64,000 nt of DNA from Sipunculus nudus. Lineage: Eukaryota; Annelida; Sipuncula; Golfingiida; Sipunculidae. The notes under the pieces were generated by a model. That model ran no database searches, was not told where the DNA came from, and saw only the letters and a program-made list of their open reading frames with translations. This document shows, piece by piece, positions 21,791 to 34,420 of this stretch. Every line of letters begins with the position of its first letter. The first letter of the stretch is position 1. Where the stretch lies: the NCBI GenBank assembly GCA_026874595.1, contig CM049317.1:22817901-22881900 (forward strand), in the 5' to 3' direction. Made by a program: the position numbers and the translations under genes.

Positions 21791-24650
21791 AAGGGGCGAG
21801 TGCTACCGCCTTGTCAGCGAAACCGAAATGGAACTCTGACGATGCACCTATTTTTGAGGTAGCATTAATTCGAGGCGATTACATCCACTAAAAATTAAGA
21901 AAGGAATATAAATCGCGTAATCGCACCATCCTTTTTCCCGCATTCGTAGAACAATTATTATCTGGGGGTGACCTGATCTTCAGTCAGCTCTCTGTTCTAA
22001 ATTCCGTACATTTAGCCTATGGAAAACGGCCTGGGATTTACAGCTGGAGATTTAAGGATCCACTTTTGTGGCCTCAGGTACTGTATTAATGGTATACATC
22101 TCCATGTTTCTGACTCCAGCCATGCAATCGTGAATATAATACCAACCAGGTGCATTCAGTATTGTTATTCATATCCCAGACCGGGGTTTCCAGTCCGACA
22201 ATATAAAGACACATTATTGGCACAATTTGTCATATACGTCGCTCATCTTCCCCTTGAGAATAGTGTACTATTGTATATTTTGATTCCTGGCTTTACAACC
22301 GCTGCTTCTGCGTTAAATTAAAGGGTATTTATCTCAAGTGATGAACAAATGTCATATTTACCGCACTAAAACTGATTTCTTAACTATATCACTCATTTTT
22401 ATTATGCCTCAGTATGTCATTCATTTCGACGGCGTGTTATTTTCCCCCATTGCCAGTGGTAATGAGTAATTTTAATCACTCTATACGTCGATTACCGAGG
22501 TGTTGTAAGCGTCCCTAATACCAATGTATGGAACAAAAAAAAAATAAAAACAATGGACTGACCTATAGATATTGTTTTCGTGTGAACTGATGCTTTTCAG
22601 GTTGATATTAGTCGACTTTGTTTTGTACACAAAATGCCCCCTCCCCCGCTTTAAAGAATCCGGTAAACCTAAATTGTTACCTGTTATGCGTAAATCGGGT
22701 AACAGATAGTTACGTCAATCAGATTTACCGATTTATAAAAAAATCGTTAAATTCAATAATTAAAATAAACTGTAGACATCATAAATGTTTAACCTGTGCA
22801 GATATACATTAATACTGGTTGTTTCATTTAAGCAATTAAAACAGGTAATAATTATGTTCCGCTTGTTGTAGACTCAGTAAAATAAAGAAACAAACATGTT
22901 TTCTTTGTGACAAAAGAGATTGCTATCTTTTTAGTCCTGATCAGAAAAAATAGAAATTTTGTCGACGTTCTGACCTGGTCGTTTCATCTAATTATGTAAA
23001 AGCGTTTCCTTCTTTTGTTGTGTCTGAGATTTAGACTTAGCCGAGAGTTTTAATGATAAACAAAATTTTGGAATTTGGAAATATACAATTGCACCAAACT
23101 GTTTACGACATGGAATCTAGTTAAGCATGTGATTCAGGGGCCAGGACCTCCTACACAAACGACATAGCAAAAAATGTTTGTCACGGTTCAAAAATGTATC
23201 CTTTGGATAGCTCTATAATAATGCCTTGACAGGGAAAATTAAAGCAGCAGTAGGAATAAAAAATGGAAAGGAAGCCTTTGAATTAAAAGCATTTATTGGT
23301 TATTGTTCTTTGGGTGTCATCTTGGCTCTCCACGAACTTTGATAAAGTCTGTTCAGTACTTTTGGCGTCAGGTTGCTGACAGACCAACTAAATAACCAGA
23401 GGTGAAACATAACAGCTTTCGCCACCTGTATAAGAAAAGGTTTTATTTTTAACACCGTATCTGTCAAAAGTCGTTCTAGTGTGTGATTCAGCTCAGAGTG
23501 GAGGTGTTGATGAACGCTGACTCAGAGAGTCAGAATGCAGGTTTTATGCAACGCGTGATTGGATGCATTTGGATAAAGTGGCAGCAACCTGGGAACCTGG
23601 CTTTTTTACAAAGCATTACAGGCTTTTTTTTCAAAACCCAATAATGTATTTATATATTGCCAGCACCGGGAGGGTATGCATTCTTCCCCGTTTGCGCGTG
23701 TGTGTGTGTCTTAACAGCATAACGGAATTTTCAGGGTATTTCAGGAAAGGGCCAATGAAAAATAGAACCGTGGTGGATCCGGCACATGATGCCCTGGAAA
23801 GTCATCAAGGAATAGTCATAAAACTACATTTATTTTTGCACGAATGAACCTGGAAATATTAGCCGAATAAGTGACAGTCGGAGGCTTGCATGCATAAGAA
23901 TGCAGAAATGTTAAATAAATTTAAAGACTTATTTATGGTGGATTTCAATTCCTTTAATTATTTGTTGTCAAAAATAAACTACTTTTTAGTTTCATTCTAT
24001 GATTCTGGCAAAAGAGGTCGAAAGAGATATACGTTGCTGTCTACGCAAGTTCAAATAGGTGAAATGTCTAATACAAGATCCAAACTGTATATCAAATATG
24101 ATAGATAAAACAAATAAGAGCCGAGTGCACAAACGTCAACAGCTATTCTGCTACTACCTTTATTAGTTCTGGGCCCCCGGTGACATCATGCGCCCAGTAA
24201 ATATCTGTCAGGTTGATGCTGTACGTCAAAGTAACTTAAAATTTTAATCTTAATTACTTGTATGATTTTTAATTATGTTTCATTCAGAAAGAGCTGAAGG
24301 GGTTACGCGATCAGGCCTGTGTTTCGCATGACAGTGAGAGTTTCAGACATGCAAAAATATCCAAAAACAATAACTTGAAATAAGTGTGTGTTACAATTAC
24401 TTTTTAAACACAAGTAGTTTTTACTAGGACAAAAACACTTCGGAAAGATTTTTAAAATTATAAAGGACCATCGACATGTAAAGCAAAATGTTTGCATCTT
24501 TTATTTTTTCTAAATAACCAAATTTTAATTTTAATTTAAAATTTTAATAAAACTAGTCAGAAATTAGTGTCATATTAAAATTGATGTAACATTCTTTAGA
24601 ATCCTTGCACCTCCATGAGTTCTCCTCAAAGATGACAAGGTCTGCTTGGA
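21791..24650. other. AT-rich stretch, no gene seen
   Basis: Anonymous frames up to 100 codons (22019-22321 plus) with no recognisable motif. Part of a dispersed family is present at 23836-23910 and is listed separately. Confidence 0.45.
23836..23910 (+). repeat. Fragment of the 11.2-kb dispersed family
   Basis: GCACGAATGAACCTG, AATAAGTGACAGT, GGAGGCTTGCATGCATAAGAATGCAG are in the same order as at 11418-11530. A GGGAGGGTATGC block and a G/T-rich stretch upstream (about 23670-23710) resemble the left part of that element, so the fragment may begin there. Confidence 0.5.
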
Positions 24651-24654
24651 ATAA

Positions 24655-24745
24655 AACACAGAGAGAGAGTGAAAGACAGAGAGAGACAGAGAGAGACAGA
24701 GAGAGAGAGACGGACAGGCAGACAGACAGACAGAGAAAGAGTGAA
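24655..24745. repeat. GA/GACA purine-rich microsatellite
   Basis: Runs of AGAG, GACAGAGAGA and (CAGA)n. The Ser/Leu/Val-rich minus-strand frames crossing it are repeat artefacts. Confidence 0.9.
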
Positions 24746-26039
24746 AACATGAAAAACCCACAGAAATAAAAGGTCCATGAAAGAGTCAGCCAGACAGACA
24801 GAATGGGGCAACAGGTAAAGACGAATCGAACAAACCTGTGGGACACAAAGAGACAGACAGAAAAAGAGAACCCTTTGTGCAATATGCTCATATTTAAGTC
24901 ATATCAGAGTTGAAGGTTCCCGAGGGAGAATATAATAGAACTCAGAAACAAGGGAGATTATGTACAAATTTAATGAACCTGTAATGGTATTAGTGCCCTG
25001 ATAGTTGATCAAAGCGGCTTTTCTCGATCGCATCTAATCTGCCACATGTGATAATGGCAGGGCTGAGGCTCGGATTAAGCAGTGCTGTGTTCCTCGTGCC
25101 GGTCAAGCATTCACATAAGCCACATGGCTGTGCAGCGATGTGGTTCCATAGAATCCATAGGGAGTCGATTTCAAATTGGCCGGTCTATGAGATTCAAATG
25201 ACCGTATGTGATCCTGAGATCAACGACCCCTGTGCCTCTGATCAGTAACTATGAGTGCACCCAATCCTTTACACATGGAACTAAGTTAAAATGCAAATGT
25301 ATTTGTTTTTGTTTTTTTTTATTTGTAAATATCGCATTTAAATTCATATTAAAATCCAGAGGTTTCATTCAGTCAGCATGCTAATTCGCATTTGTAGTGA
25401 TTATGAAAACTATTGCTTTTTAGTTTAAAACTCGAATACAGATTTAATATTTATTTTTTTTTTTTAAACTTTCGCTAGGAATACTGTGATTTTCTTTGTT
25501 CAAATAATATATTCTTCTTTTATCAGTCTCCCGTGCTCCTTGTACATTGAACACACATATACCTTCATATAAAGGGGAATAACGTTCAAATACAAAACTA
25601 TATGTAAGTGTGTTTATATCACATTTGCATCTGATAATACATGAAATAATTGCGTTCACGTTTAAATGTCTTGAGTCGTTTTTTATTTACTACTGCTGAA
25701 GACTTGAAATCTTTGGTGGCGAGCGAGAAAAAATAGGTTTCATAGGATTAAGACCAGAGAAGGGTACCAATAAACAGCTTCTATGGAAATTTTAGCTGAT
25801 AAATTGATATTCACATTTAATCTTGACAATTCCGTTCCATGATGAGCCATTGGAAGAGAAACAACCACGCTTCATGATCTTTTTAAATCATTTTTGTTGG
25901 AGGTAACGCCTCCATTTTTGAAATTTTAACTTTAAATATATGTACATCTGCAGAATTCCATTCCGGTTTGGGATCACGTGACATGGCATTGTCAAACGCG
26001 TCCTCTCATTTTATATCCTGGTGTTTCACCAGGCCCGGT
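24746..26039. other. Unique stretch, no gene recognised
   Basis: A less AT-rich patch at 25030-25260 carries a 66-codon plus-strand frame with no recognisable domain. The rest is AT-rich with only short frames. Confidence 0.45.
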
Positions 26040-26285
26040 GCACATGGTGCATATGCACAATACAGCACATGAGGGCCTTGGTTGTGCAATCGCCCCCACT
26101 GCTGGGTTACACTGCTGATGGACCCCCGAAAAGCGCATTCGTTTGTGAGTAAACGGCCTTACCATAAAGCTTGCGGAGCGATCACCCTATGTTTGGGCCA
26201 ACCGCGAAACACCTCACCGCCGCGGCTGAGATTCGAACTCCCGGGTTTGTGTCTTGTGCTTTACGCCTAAACCACAACAGAAGGT
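26040..26285 (-). mobile_element. tRNA-derived SINE-like element (family 2, copy 2)
   Basis: On the minus strand it begins with a tRNA-like head: an A-box-like TGGTTTAGGCGTAAAGCA near 26270 and a B-box-like AGTTCGAATCTC (complement of 26228-26239). The body shared with 21640-21790 follows, ending near the CACCGGGCC block. No target duplication was found. The 62-codon plus-strand frame here is a by-product. Confidence 0.6.
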
Positions 26286-27149
26286 TCCGTTTCATGGACG
26301 TTTGAGGTCGAAAAATAACAACTCTCGAACAGAGCTGGCCTACTATGCTGCATAAAGGTTTGAGGTCAATCGGGGATAACTCCGTTTAACTGGGGCTTGA
26401 CAATGCTTGCGTCTGAGCAGCTGTAGTCTTGGCAAATCTACGATTTTCTTACCTCCGTGGTTTTATATGATTCGATAACAATCAGAAATAGTCAAAGTCC
26501 TTAATGAGTAAAATTCATTCTGAGAGGGTAGCGTTTCATTCTGACTGGGATCAACTGATCTAATGATCACGAATGCGTTTTGTTTCCCAATTTATATCCT
26601 TTCAACACGACCGTTTTCTTTTCAATATTTTGTTTACAGAAGTACGTGCTTTTGAAATCATTCATTTCATCTAAAAATAGTTTGAGAAGACGTCGACTCT
26701 ACAATGGAGAGTGACAGTTCTGCGCTGTAGCTCAGTCAATAAAATGTAAACTAATTGCCTTGCGAACCCACGTCCTGCAACTATTGTTCTGTAAACAATT
26801 ATCTTCGCCGGCAGAAAATGGCCTCAGAGGTGAATAACACTAAAATAAAATATTTAAAGGGCAACTATACGAAGGTGTCCGCCATTCAGGATAGAATTAT
26901 CTGACTGTCAGCTGTAAAGGACATGACAAACAAGTTAAAACGTTTTCACAACTACTTCTGAAGGCCAAACTACCATATCTAAATCAATACGTTTTCACTC
27001 TGGACAATTCATGCTTGTAACGGAAACCATTTTTCAAGGTCTGAACGTTACATTTGTATTGGCTCTTTTTACGTCTCTATTCGTAAAAAAGAAACCAGAC
27101 CTAAACATTTAAAATTCTTGATTTCTTTTGATATACGTTATTTACGTTG
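26286..27149. other. AT-rich stretch, no gene seen
   Basis: Nothing recognisable. A TAGCTCAGT string near 26730 recalls a tRNA A box but lacks a matching B box. Confidence 0.45.
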
Positions 27150-27340
27150 AAACACTAGTATATAGCAAAGCCATCGGGGGTATGTATCCCACCCTCAACC
27201 AAACTTTTAACAAGTGGGAATTAGTCAATGTAATCATCCCCCTGATATTGAGATAATAATATTTATATATTTGAAATAAATATATTAATAATTGGAATAA
27301 TAGACTTTGGTTCCATTTCTGACTTTGAACCTGGTTTAGA
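27150..27340 (-). repeat. Inverted copy of the dispersed repeat, at the array edge
   Basis: Its complement reads CTCAGAAATGGAACC-like, AATATTATTATCTC, CAGGGGGATGATTACATTGAC, then the G-run/TATA/CCC fold, matching 56280-56440 and 44815-44975. It lies about 115 bp outside the first tandem unit and in opposite orientation to the copies inside the array. Confidence 0.7.
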
Positions 27341-29457
27341 ATCTGTGTGTTTATAAAAAAAAAATTGTCCAAACTTTGATTACCCTCCTACGCCAATGAA
27401 TCACTCCCCCCCCCCCCCCTTAAAGATCAATTGACGCCTATAAAAAATAGTGTAAGACTATGGAATATGACGAACTGATGGTATTGGTGATAATATATAT
27501 ATAAGGTCCCCTCGGAGTAACTGGGAGTAATTAGCATATCTCGGATGGGCTATGTAGTTTTAAAATTGGTTTGACGTAAAAAGTAAAAAAAAACAGGTGT
27601 GGATCAATCACCTGTAACAATAATTGATTTCCTTTGTTAAGTAGTGCTTTTACCTGTTTAGAAAAATATTCTGTTATTATCATGCTTTTTCCTGATCATA
27701 TGACATTTTTATCGAAACATACAAAAAAGGTAAACAAAAATAAATAAATTACCCGCTCGCACTGATTTGCCTGAGAACTATACCTTTTTTCCCCTTGTAT
27801 TATGGTAGAGGCTATTGTTCTCGTGATTACATGCGTGTGTGAAGGTGTAAGGAGGCAGCAGTAATAATTCTTCGTGTACTAGTTTAACCAATTTGAGATC
27901 CTTCCAGGGGTTACATATCCACATGCCCTCGATGTCAAACTCATGAATATTATTTGCGATTTTAATGTTTAATGTGCAGTTTACGAGTTTACTTCTTGAC
28001 AAAGGGTTTTTATGGACCTATGGTGGTTTGTGTCCCTATTAACTTTCAGATTGGTTTTCTCATTACGACGCTGATTTGTGTAATATGCAAATTATGTCCG
28101 CCAATTCAATCTGTTACCAACAACATCTCAAGAAATAACCATGATATTTGATCAAACATGTCGTCTTGATTGAGATAAATTTATAGTTACATTTTTTTTT
28201 AATTATGCCATGTTTACGGGATGTTAGCTCCATATTTTGATTTCAATTATGTACATTAGCTCCGCCATTGCAAAAATAATTTTTGTTATTTAAACTTCTT
28301 GAAGACAGACCATGATATTGATCAGACATTTTGTTGAGACAGGTTTTTATCGCGTATATTTACAGGAAGGTAATGGGTGTAATTGTGCTTATTATCATTG
28401 ACGTTGCAGCTAAACGAATCATAATGTATGATCAAAGGTATTTCAGGACCTGGTTTGCTGTTGTCAAATATTACTACAATAACATACTAGCACCATGCAA
28501 CTGTATCATTTTATGAGTTTACTTCTTGACAATGGCATAACCTTTAACTTTATGTGACTGGTTTATTTTAACATCATTATGCAACTGATAAAGTTATATG
28601 ATTAACACATCCAAACATTACATATGACATACCTGCGAAACTATTCAACTTTTTAACCCTCGTACGTTTTACTGTAGCAACTGATTTATAATAAATGAAT
28701 AATCTATTAAAAATACGGGGTAATGAGCGACACGTTTGTGAACGTCATTTGGATATGGAATTTTTTAAACGTCGATCTGAGTTGAGGCAGCAAAAAATAA
28801 TTAGGGCCCGTAAAAGGCGCTATCAATTTGACTGACAACGCAAATCCACAAAGCCCTTTAGCGGCTGTTCCCCCGCTATTTTCGCGCCAGCCGTCTAGTT
28901 CATTAGGAACCGAGACGCCGAGATTAGAAAGATACTGGTAACACGTAAATAGCAAAAAACAGCGTCATTCCGTGTATATAAGCCTCGCAAAAAGTCTGAC
29001 GGCATTGTTCCCTGAATAATGAAGCAGAGTATTTTTTTGACGTTTTGATCAGACAGGCTGAGCTTTGTAACTTCTCCAGGTGTCGAATAGTTAATTCATT
29101 GAACTGTATTACAAATTCTTTGTGTTTTGACTTTTTTTATATTTCAGGTGTCTGTCTGCTTTGTCGCCTTTCGGAACTGAATGGTTTACTTCGCATGTTC
29201 AGGTAATATCCTGCAGCACGTCTTTTGCGTCTTATATTTCCTTGTTTTCAGACATCTGCAGAGTTGATATTTATTGTTTGACATTAGCTGTACAATTTGT
29301 TCCGTTCTTTTTAAAATAAATATATGAACTTGAAATCAAAAATATGGTACAGATAGTATCTTACCTTGTGATAGTGATTCTAGTCAGCAGCTATTCAAAT
29401 AGTGGTGTTCTAGACCATAGCTATTTAAACAGATGATATGAAAAACACACACACAGA

Positions 29458-29480
29458 AATATATATATATATATATATAT
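29458..29480. repeat. (AT)n microsatellite
   Basis: Short dinucleotide run inside copy a, following an ACACAC stretch; the equivalent place in copy c is the (CA)n/(AT)n run at 49808-49860. Confidence 0.9.
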
Positions 29481-30141
29481 GTATACTTATAATTATAACT
29501 TATAATACTTATATAATGTATACTTCTTATTTTGTAATACCAGTCTGGTATGTTCTCACGATTAATGATATAGACGAGCTGCTGCCTAGATATATTCAGT
29601 GCATTGTCTGTCTGTTGCTAAATTATAAGGGTGCTGCATCAGGCTTTATTTGACATTTTCAAATTATTGCCTTCTTTGCGGAAATATGATTCCCTCAACG
29701 TCACAAGAAATAACTATAATATATTCAAACATGTCTTCTTAACTTCCTGTAATCTGGTTTTCCTTAGTCTTTTTTGTTCAAATGTTATGTTTACGGAGAG
29801 TCGGTCCATATATTGATTTTAATTATGTCCGTAAACGCGCATTTGTGGAAAATAAATTTTACTGTAATATCCTGAAAATTTACCATAATATTTGATCAAA
29901 CATTTCATTCCAACTTAGGTTTTCATCAATATTGTTTACTCTAAGCGCATATTTACGGGATCTCTTGGTATAGTTCTATGCTAATCAGCACAGAGGCTGA
30001 AGCAAACTACACATGATATAAGATCAAACAGCATTTCAACACCTGGTTTGCCATGGTCAAAGATAGCTACAATACTACATTTTCAAGCATTACTCTCAGG
30101 GTACAAGAAATCTTCAATCTGAATTATGCAACCCTCCACCA

Positions 30142-30196
30142 TGTGTGTGTGTGTGTGTGGAGCAGGGGGGGGGGGGGGGGGGGAGGGGGGTGGAGG
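30142..30196. repeat. (TG)n plus long poly-G tract
   Basis: (TG)9 followed by GAGCA and a run of about 19 G, then further G-rich sequence. It lies next to an inverted fragment (30200-30300) of the 11.2-kb dispersed family. Confidence 0.9.
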
Positions 30197-30199
30197 TCC

Positions 30200-30300
30200 A
30201 TGTTTTGGATGCTCCCCTACGCGTGTTTACACTTTTTCACCTTTTCACTCATTCGGCCCATATTCCCAGGTTCATTTGTGCGTAAGTGACTGTACCTTAA
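30200..30300 (-). repeat. Inverted fragment of the 11.2-kb dispersed family
   Basis: GGATGCTCC, CGTGTTTxCA, CATTC..CCCATATTCCCAGGTTCATTTGTGCxTAAGTGACTGT-type blocks are the inverse of 11410-11490. Present in copy a only. Confidence 0.5.
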
Positions 30301-30657
30301 TTTTTGTGAATATACTTTGATGGCATTCCTGATAATGCTCCGGATACACACCTAACTCTAACCTATTCTCCATCGGCTAATTCTGGAAATTCCCTGAAAA
30401 TTTCATGGCATTTCGTTTATGACTATGTGAACTAAGAAATTGCTAAATTTAAAAAAAGTCTTTCTATTTTCTGATGTAAGAAGTTTATTTACTGATAATA
30501 CATGTGCATATTCTGATATAAGATGATACGACTCAACAATATTATCTTACTTCATCTAATAAAATGTTGAAGTAATTTAATTTAAAATAAACACACTAAA
30601 TTAAAAAAAAACTATTTTTTTTTATTAAAATCCATGTTAATTTTCTGATAACAGATG

Positions 30658-30705
30658 TATGCCAATATTAATATCTAACTGATGTTAGATATTAATATTG
30701 GCATA
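30658..30705. repeat. Perfect 22-bp stem, 4-base loop hairpin
   Basis: The arm 30658-30679 (starting TATGCCAATATTAATA) is the exact inverse of 30684-30705, with TGAT as loop. It lies in an AT-rich stretch rich in AACTAAATTAAAA and TATTCTGATATTAGAT motifs and is absent from the equivalent place in copies b (about 41040), c (about 50940) and d (about 63410). Confidence 0.9.
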
Positions 30706-33078
30706 TGAGATGATTTAAGACTTATACAACTCTATGGTCTATCTAACTTTATCAAATAAGATATCATAAATAACTAAATTAAAAGATAAAACTAAATTGA
30801 ATACAAAATAACTAAATTAAAACGTGTTTATATTCTGATATTAGATATTTATATTCTGATATTAGATGATATCAGTTTCATACGACTCGACGATGTTATC
30901 TTACATTATAAAAAATTCCAAATAACTATAATCAACATAACTTCCTTTTAAATCATACCATAGGTTTAGTGTGCATTTTAGTGAATTTGCACTGAATAAC
31001 ACATCTGTCGAATGATTTTCAAAGTGTAACACAATCCTATATTTCATATGGTAGGGTCAATATAAGAAACTCCTGATTATACAGAACATTTACAGTAGTG
31101 TATAGTATGTCTGTCAATTACCGTTTAAAAACTATTATGTATCACATGTGTTCCTTCAGTGTTCTCATTAGTGGTGGACAATCGCCAGCTAACGGGGACG
31201 GATGCAAGGGGGGTTGGGGTCTGGAGTCTAACCTCCACGTAATTACTGAGAGAAAATAAATTTTACTTGAAAATATTTTTTTTATATATTTTTTAAATAA
31301 AAAGCTACCCCTCCCGCCCCACGTTACGTTATTTTTTTTAATTTTCGGTGGTTATTTGTTTCTCGATTTAAAAGGCTAACACCTCCTTCTAAAACTCCTG
31401 GGTCTTCCCTTGCATGGTACCGATTTGTTTGACCGGTCGTTAACGTGTTAGAGACGGATCTGCTCAATCTGAAAATGATCCCATTTTTTGTTTATATACT
31501 GTGTACACCCCGTGTTAATTAACGTGTAAGTTTACTGAAAAATACAGCGGTAAAACAAACACAACCAGGAAAATGAGAAGCTCACATGTCTATCATGCTT
31601 GGAAATAAATATTATTTAATTGAACAGTTGTAGGGGTCTATTTCTTGAGGTGTTTCATTGACTCAAATACGTTTCTATTAACAAGGTGTATGTACTCGAT
31701 ATGCTATGAATACCACATGTCTACCTTGTCTGTTTGAAAAAAAAAACGGTGCTGTTCATTTTTCAAATATATAAACATAAAGATGTTCTATTAAAAAATT
31801 AACTTTGGAAACATAATGTGCAAGAAAGCTTCGTGGGGTATATAACATTATTTGAGATATTATATTTTCAAAAACCGGTTAGTTTGATTATGATATAAAA
31901 AAGACATATCCAGGAAATAAAAAAGCAACTATAGTGAAGCGGTTGTTCTGAGACCACCATCTGGACTGCCCAAAGTCGCGTAATTCGCATGTGGTCTTAT
32001 TAGATAGGTCAGTTATAACCATGTGAAAGATTTCGGTTCGCCCCAAGGGAGGTCCCAATAGACGGGTGGTCTAATTAAGCAGGTGGTCTTTCAGCAGACA
32101 GGTTCAACTGCAAGAAAGCCCATCATCTGTTGGATATACCCTTGCATGCATTCATCCGTCAACCTATGAGATATATACAACCTACGAGATATATATATAT
32201 ACAGTTGACATAAGCACATAGGCTATATGAGGGCACCTCCCGTTGTAGTCTCATCTCTTTTACTGTAAGTCTCTACTACGGACGTTTTGTCCGTCGTAAA
32301 GACTTTAGATTACCTCCATCTCAGGTTACCCCCAATAATAAGATATCAATTTCAAACTACCCCCTCAAAATTTGAGGTTATCTCCGCACTGTTCGGATTT
32401 TTGTCAAATTTGCAGTTTTTAATGCCGAGGTCTTGCAAATTTTCCTGGAATTTTACCAAACAATATCAACCGGGAATATTTTTTGTTTCCATTTTCCTTA
32501 TATCCGAAAATTTTAAAATCTAAGTTATATGTAGTATACGATTTAGAGTGGAATGGTGACTGTAAGGTGAATTTTCTTGATAACAGAACATTATTTATGG
32601 GTCAAAATGAAATAATACGTGGAAGAAAAATATGAAATATTAGGAATACATTTTAGTACTTAATGTAGAAACAGCTACATGCATAATGATATAACCTTAT
32701 AATCAGGCCTTTTAAAATGGCTAAATATAAGGTACGAGAAAGTAGTAAGAGACCACAGCCTCCGCCAGGATCCTAATCAAGTTACGCAGCAACGCCGGAA
32801 CTTTTTGACGAGGTTCAACTACTCCGCCCCAGGTCTTCTACAGGACAAAGCCGCCCTGAAATACCAATGCATATCCCTATTATAATGAAAAAGCAGTGTG
32901 TACCAATGGGATAGAATGCCTTGAATTAAACCATATTGATTCAGGTTACCCCTGGTTTATTTTATTTTGTGTATTTGTCTTTACACTCCATGAAATTTCA
33001 TATGAATATGTTCAAAACTTGCAGCGTCAAATTACACCCAGTTGAAACCAATATAACCAAGGGTAAAACATAATATCT

Positions 33079-33164
33079 CTCGGTCTCTCTTTATCACTCT
33101 CTCCGTCCCTCTCTCTCTGTCTCTCCCTATCTCTCTGTCCCTTCCTCTCTCTGTTTCTCCCTTC

Positions 33165-33196
<32 letters not shown>

Positions 33197-33297
33197 GTCT
33201 GTCTCTCTGTCTCCCTTTACTTCTGTCTCTCTCTCTCTCTCTGATTCTCTGTCTTTCCGTTTGTCTATCTGTCTGTCTGTCTGTCTCTCTCTCTCTC
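33079..33297. repeat. (CT)n/(TCTG)n polypyrimidine tract, copy a
   Basis: Long imperfect CT tract after the AAxATAACCAAGGGTAAA block. Equivalent tracts are at 43162-43433 in copy b and 54402-54958 in copy c, with very different lengths. Confidence 0.95.
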
Positions 33298-33697
33298 CGG
33301 ATATATAGATTATAGATGTTCCGGATATTTTGTCAACAAACTCTTAGTCATGGTATCATTAAAGCATAACCATGTTGATTTACAATTCATTCAGCTAAGG
33401 GCATCCGGGACCGTCAAGCTATTCTATCTACTTAATAGGGGTAAGAAAACAATATAATGAAAAAGAATTCTTGGAACATCTGCTCAGAGCAGTAAATAAA
33501 TTTCCTTTAATTGGGAAGTGATAGCTAGTTGCTTCAATACTTAGTGAATACACGTTTTGTTTATTTTATGAATAAATAACGCATGATATTCTCTTACTCA
33601 GAAATGATGGAATCAAATTGTCCTTTTGTTTAAACAACCTCATCAACTGAAGCATGGAGATGTTTAGAAAAACGCGTATTGAATTAAGCGTGTTGTC

Positions 33698-33713
33698 CAC
33701 GTGTTATCACGTG
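33698..33713. promoter_or_regulatory. Paired CACGTG E-boxes, one helical turn apart (copy a)
   Basis: CACGTG at 33698-33703 and 33708-33713. The same pair with the same 10-bp spacing is at 43870-43885 in copy b and 55393-55408 in copy c. CACGTG is the canonical bHLH-type E-box; there is no gene nearby to regulate, so function is speculative. Confidence 0.3.
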
Positions 33714-34390
33714 ATCCAATTAACTCTAGTGAACTGGTAACAAGAGTCAATTGGACCCGGGTCATGAGGTGAACAGTACAATATTATTTGCTCATTAGGA
33801 CGGAACCACAGGCTGAATAACACTGCATTGTTTACTTTTACGGTGCCGACCAAGGAGGGTGAGAAATATGGTTTGTTTGGGATTATATTGACCCCCCCCC
33901 CTCCCCTTGGCAAAAAAGTGGGGGTTTATATACCCCCATCCCTCCTGTATGTTCGTTATCTTGGAATTTTTTTAAAATTAAATCCTTTGAATATTTTACA
34001 AATAAATACAACACATAAAATAACAATGCAGTTGGTTTAAATAAGCATTGGTTTTTGTAAGAGTTGTATTTTTTTCCGACAGCACTTAGTATAGAGTGAA
34101 CTTTCAAACTAAACACTGACATAAAAAAAGTTTATCATGGTTCCCTTCTGGAAAGTCATTTAAAGAAGATAGATCTAGTTGGCTATAGCTTTACTCTCAC
34201 ATGAAGCTGTCAAGAAACGCTTGAGATCTAAGAAATAATCCCGTCACCCAACCTTTTGTGGCCCCAGGTGCTCAATAGGCCAACTAATGCACGGATGTGG
34301 TGGACAGCACCAAGACCAGAACAATACGGTAATCGTCACTATCAAACATTTCTCAATCCTTCTAGGTAGTTTCTTTATTTTATAATAATT

Positions 34391-34420
34391 ATAATATAAT
34401 ATAATATAATATAATATAAT
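34391..34420. repeat. (ATAAT)n microsatellite
   Basis: Pentanucleotide run, also present in copy c at about 56975-57005 with fewer units. Confidence 0.85.

Noticed and set aside
26715-26790. tRNA-like TAGCTCAGT string
   Set aside because: No cloverleaf could be built and no B box at the right distance; at most an eroded SINE head.
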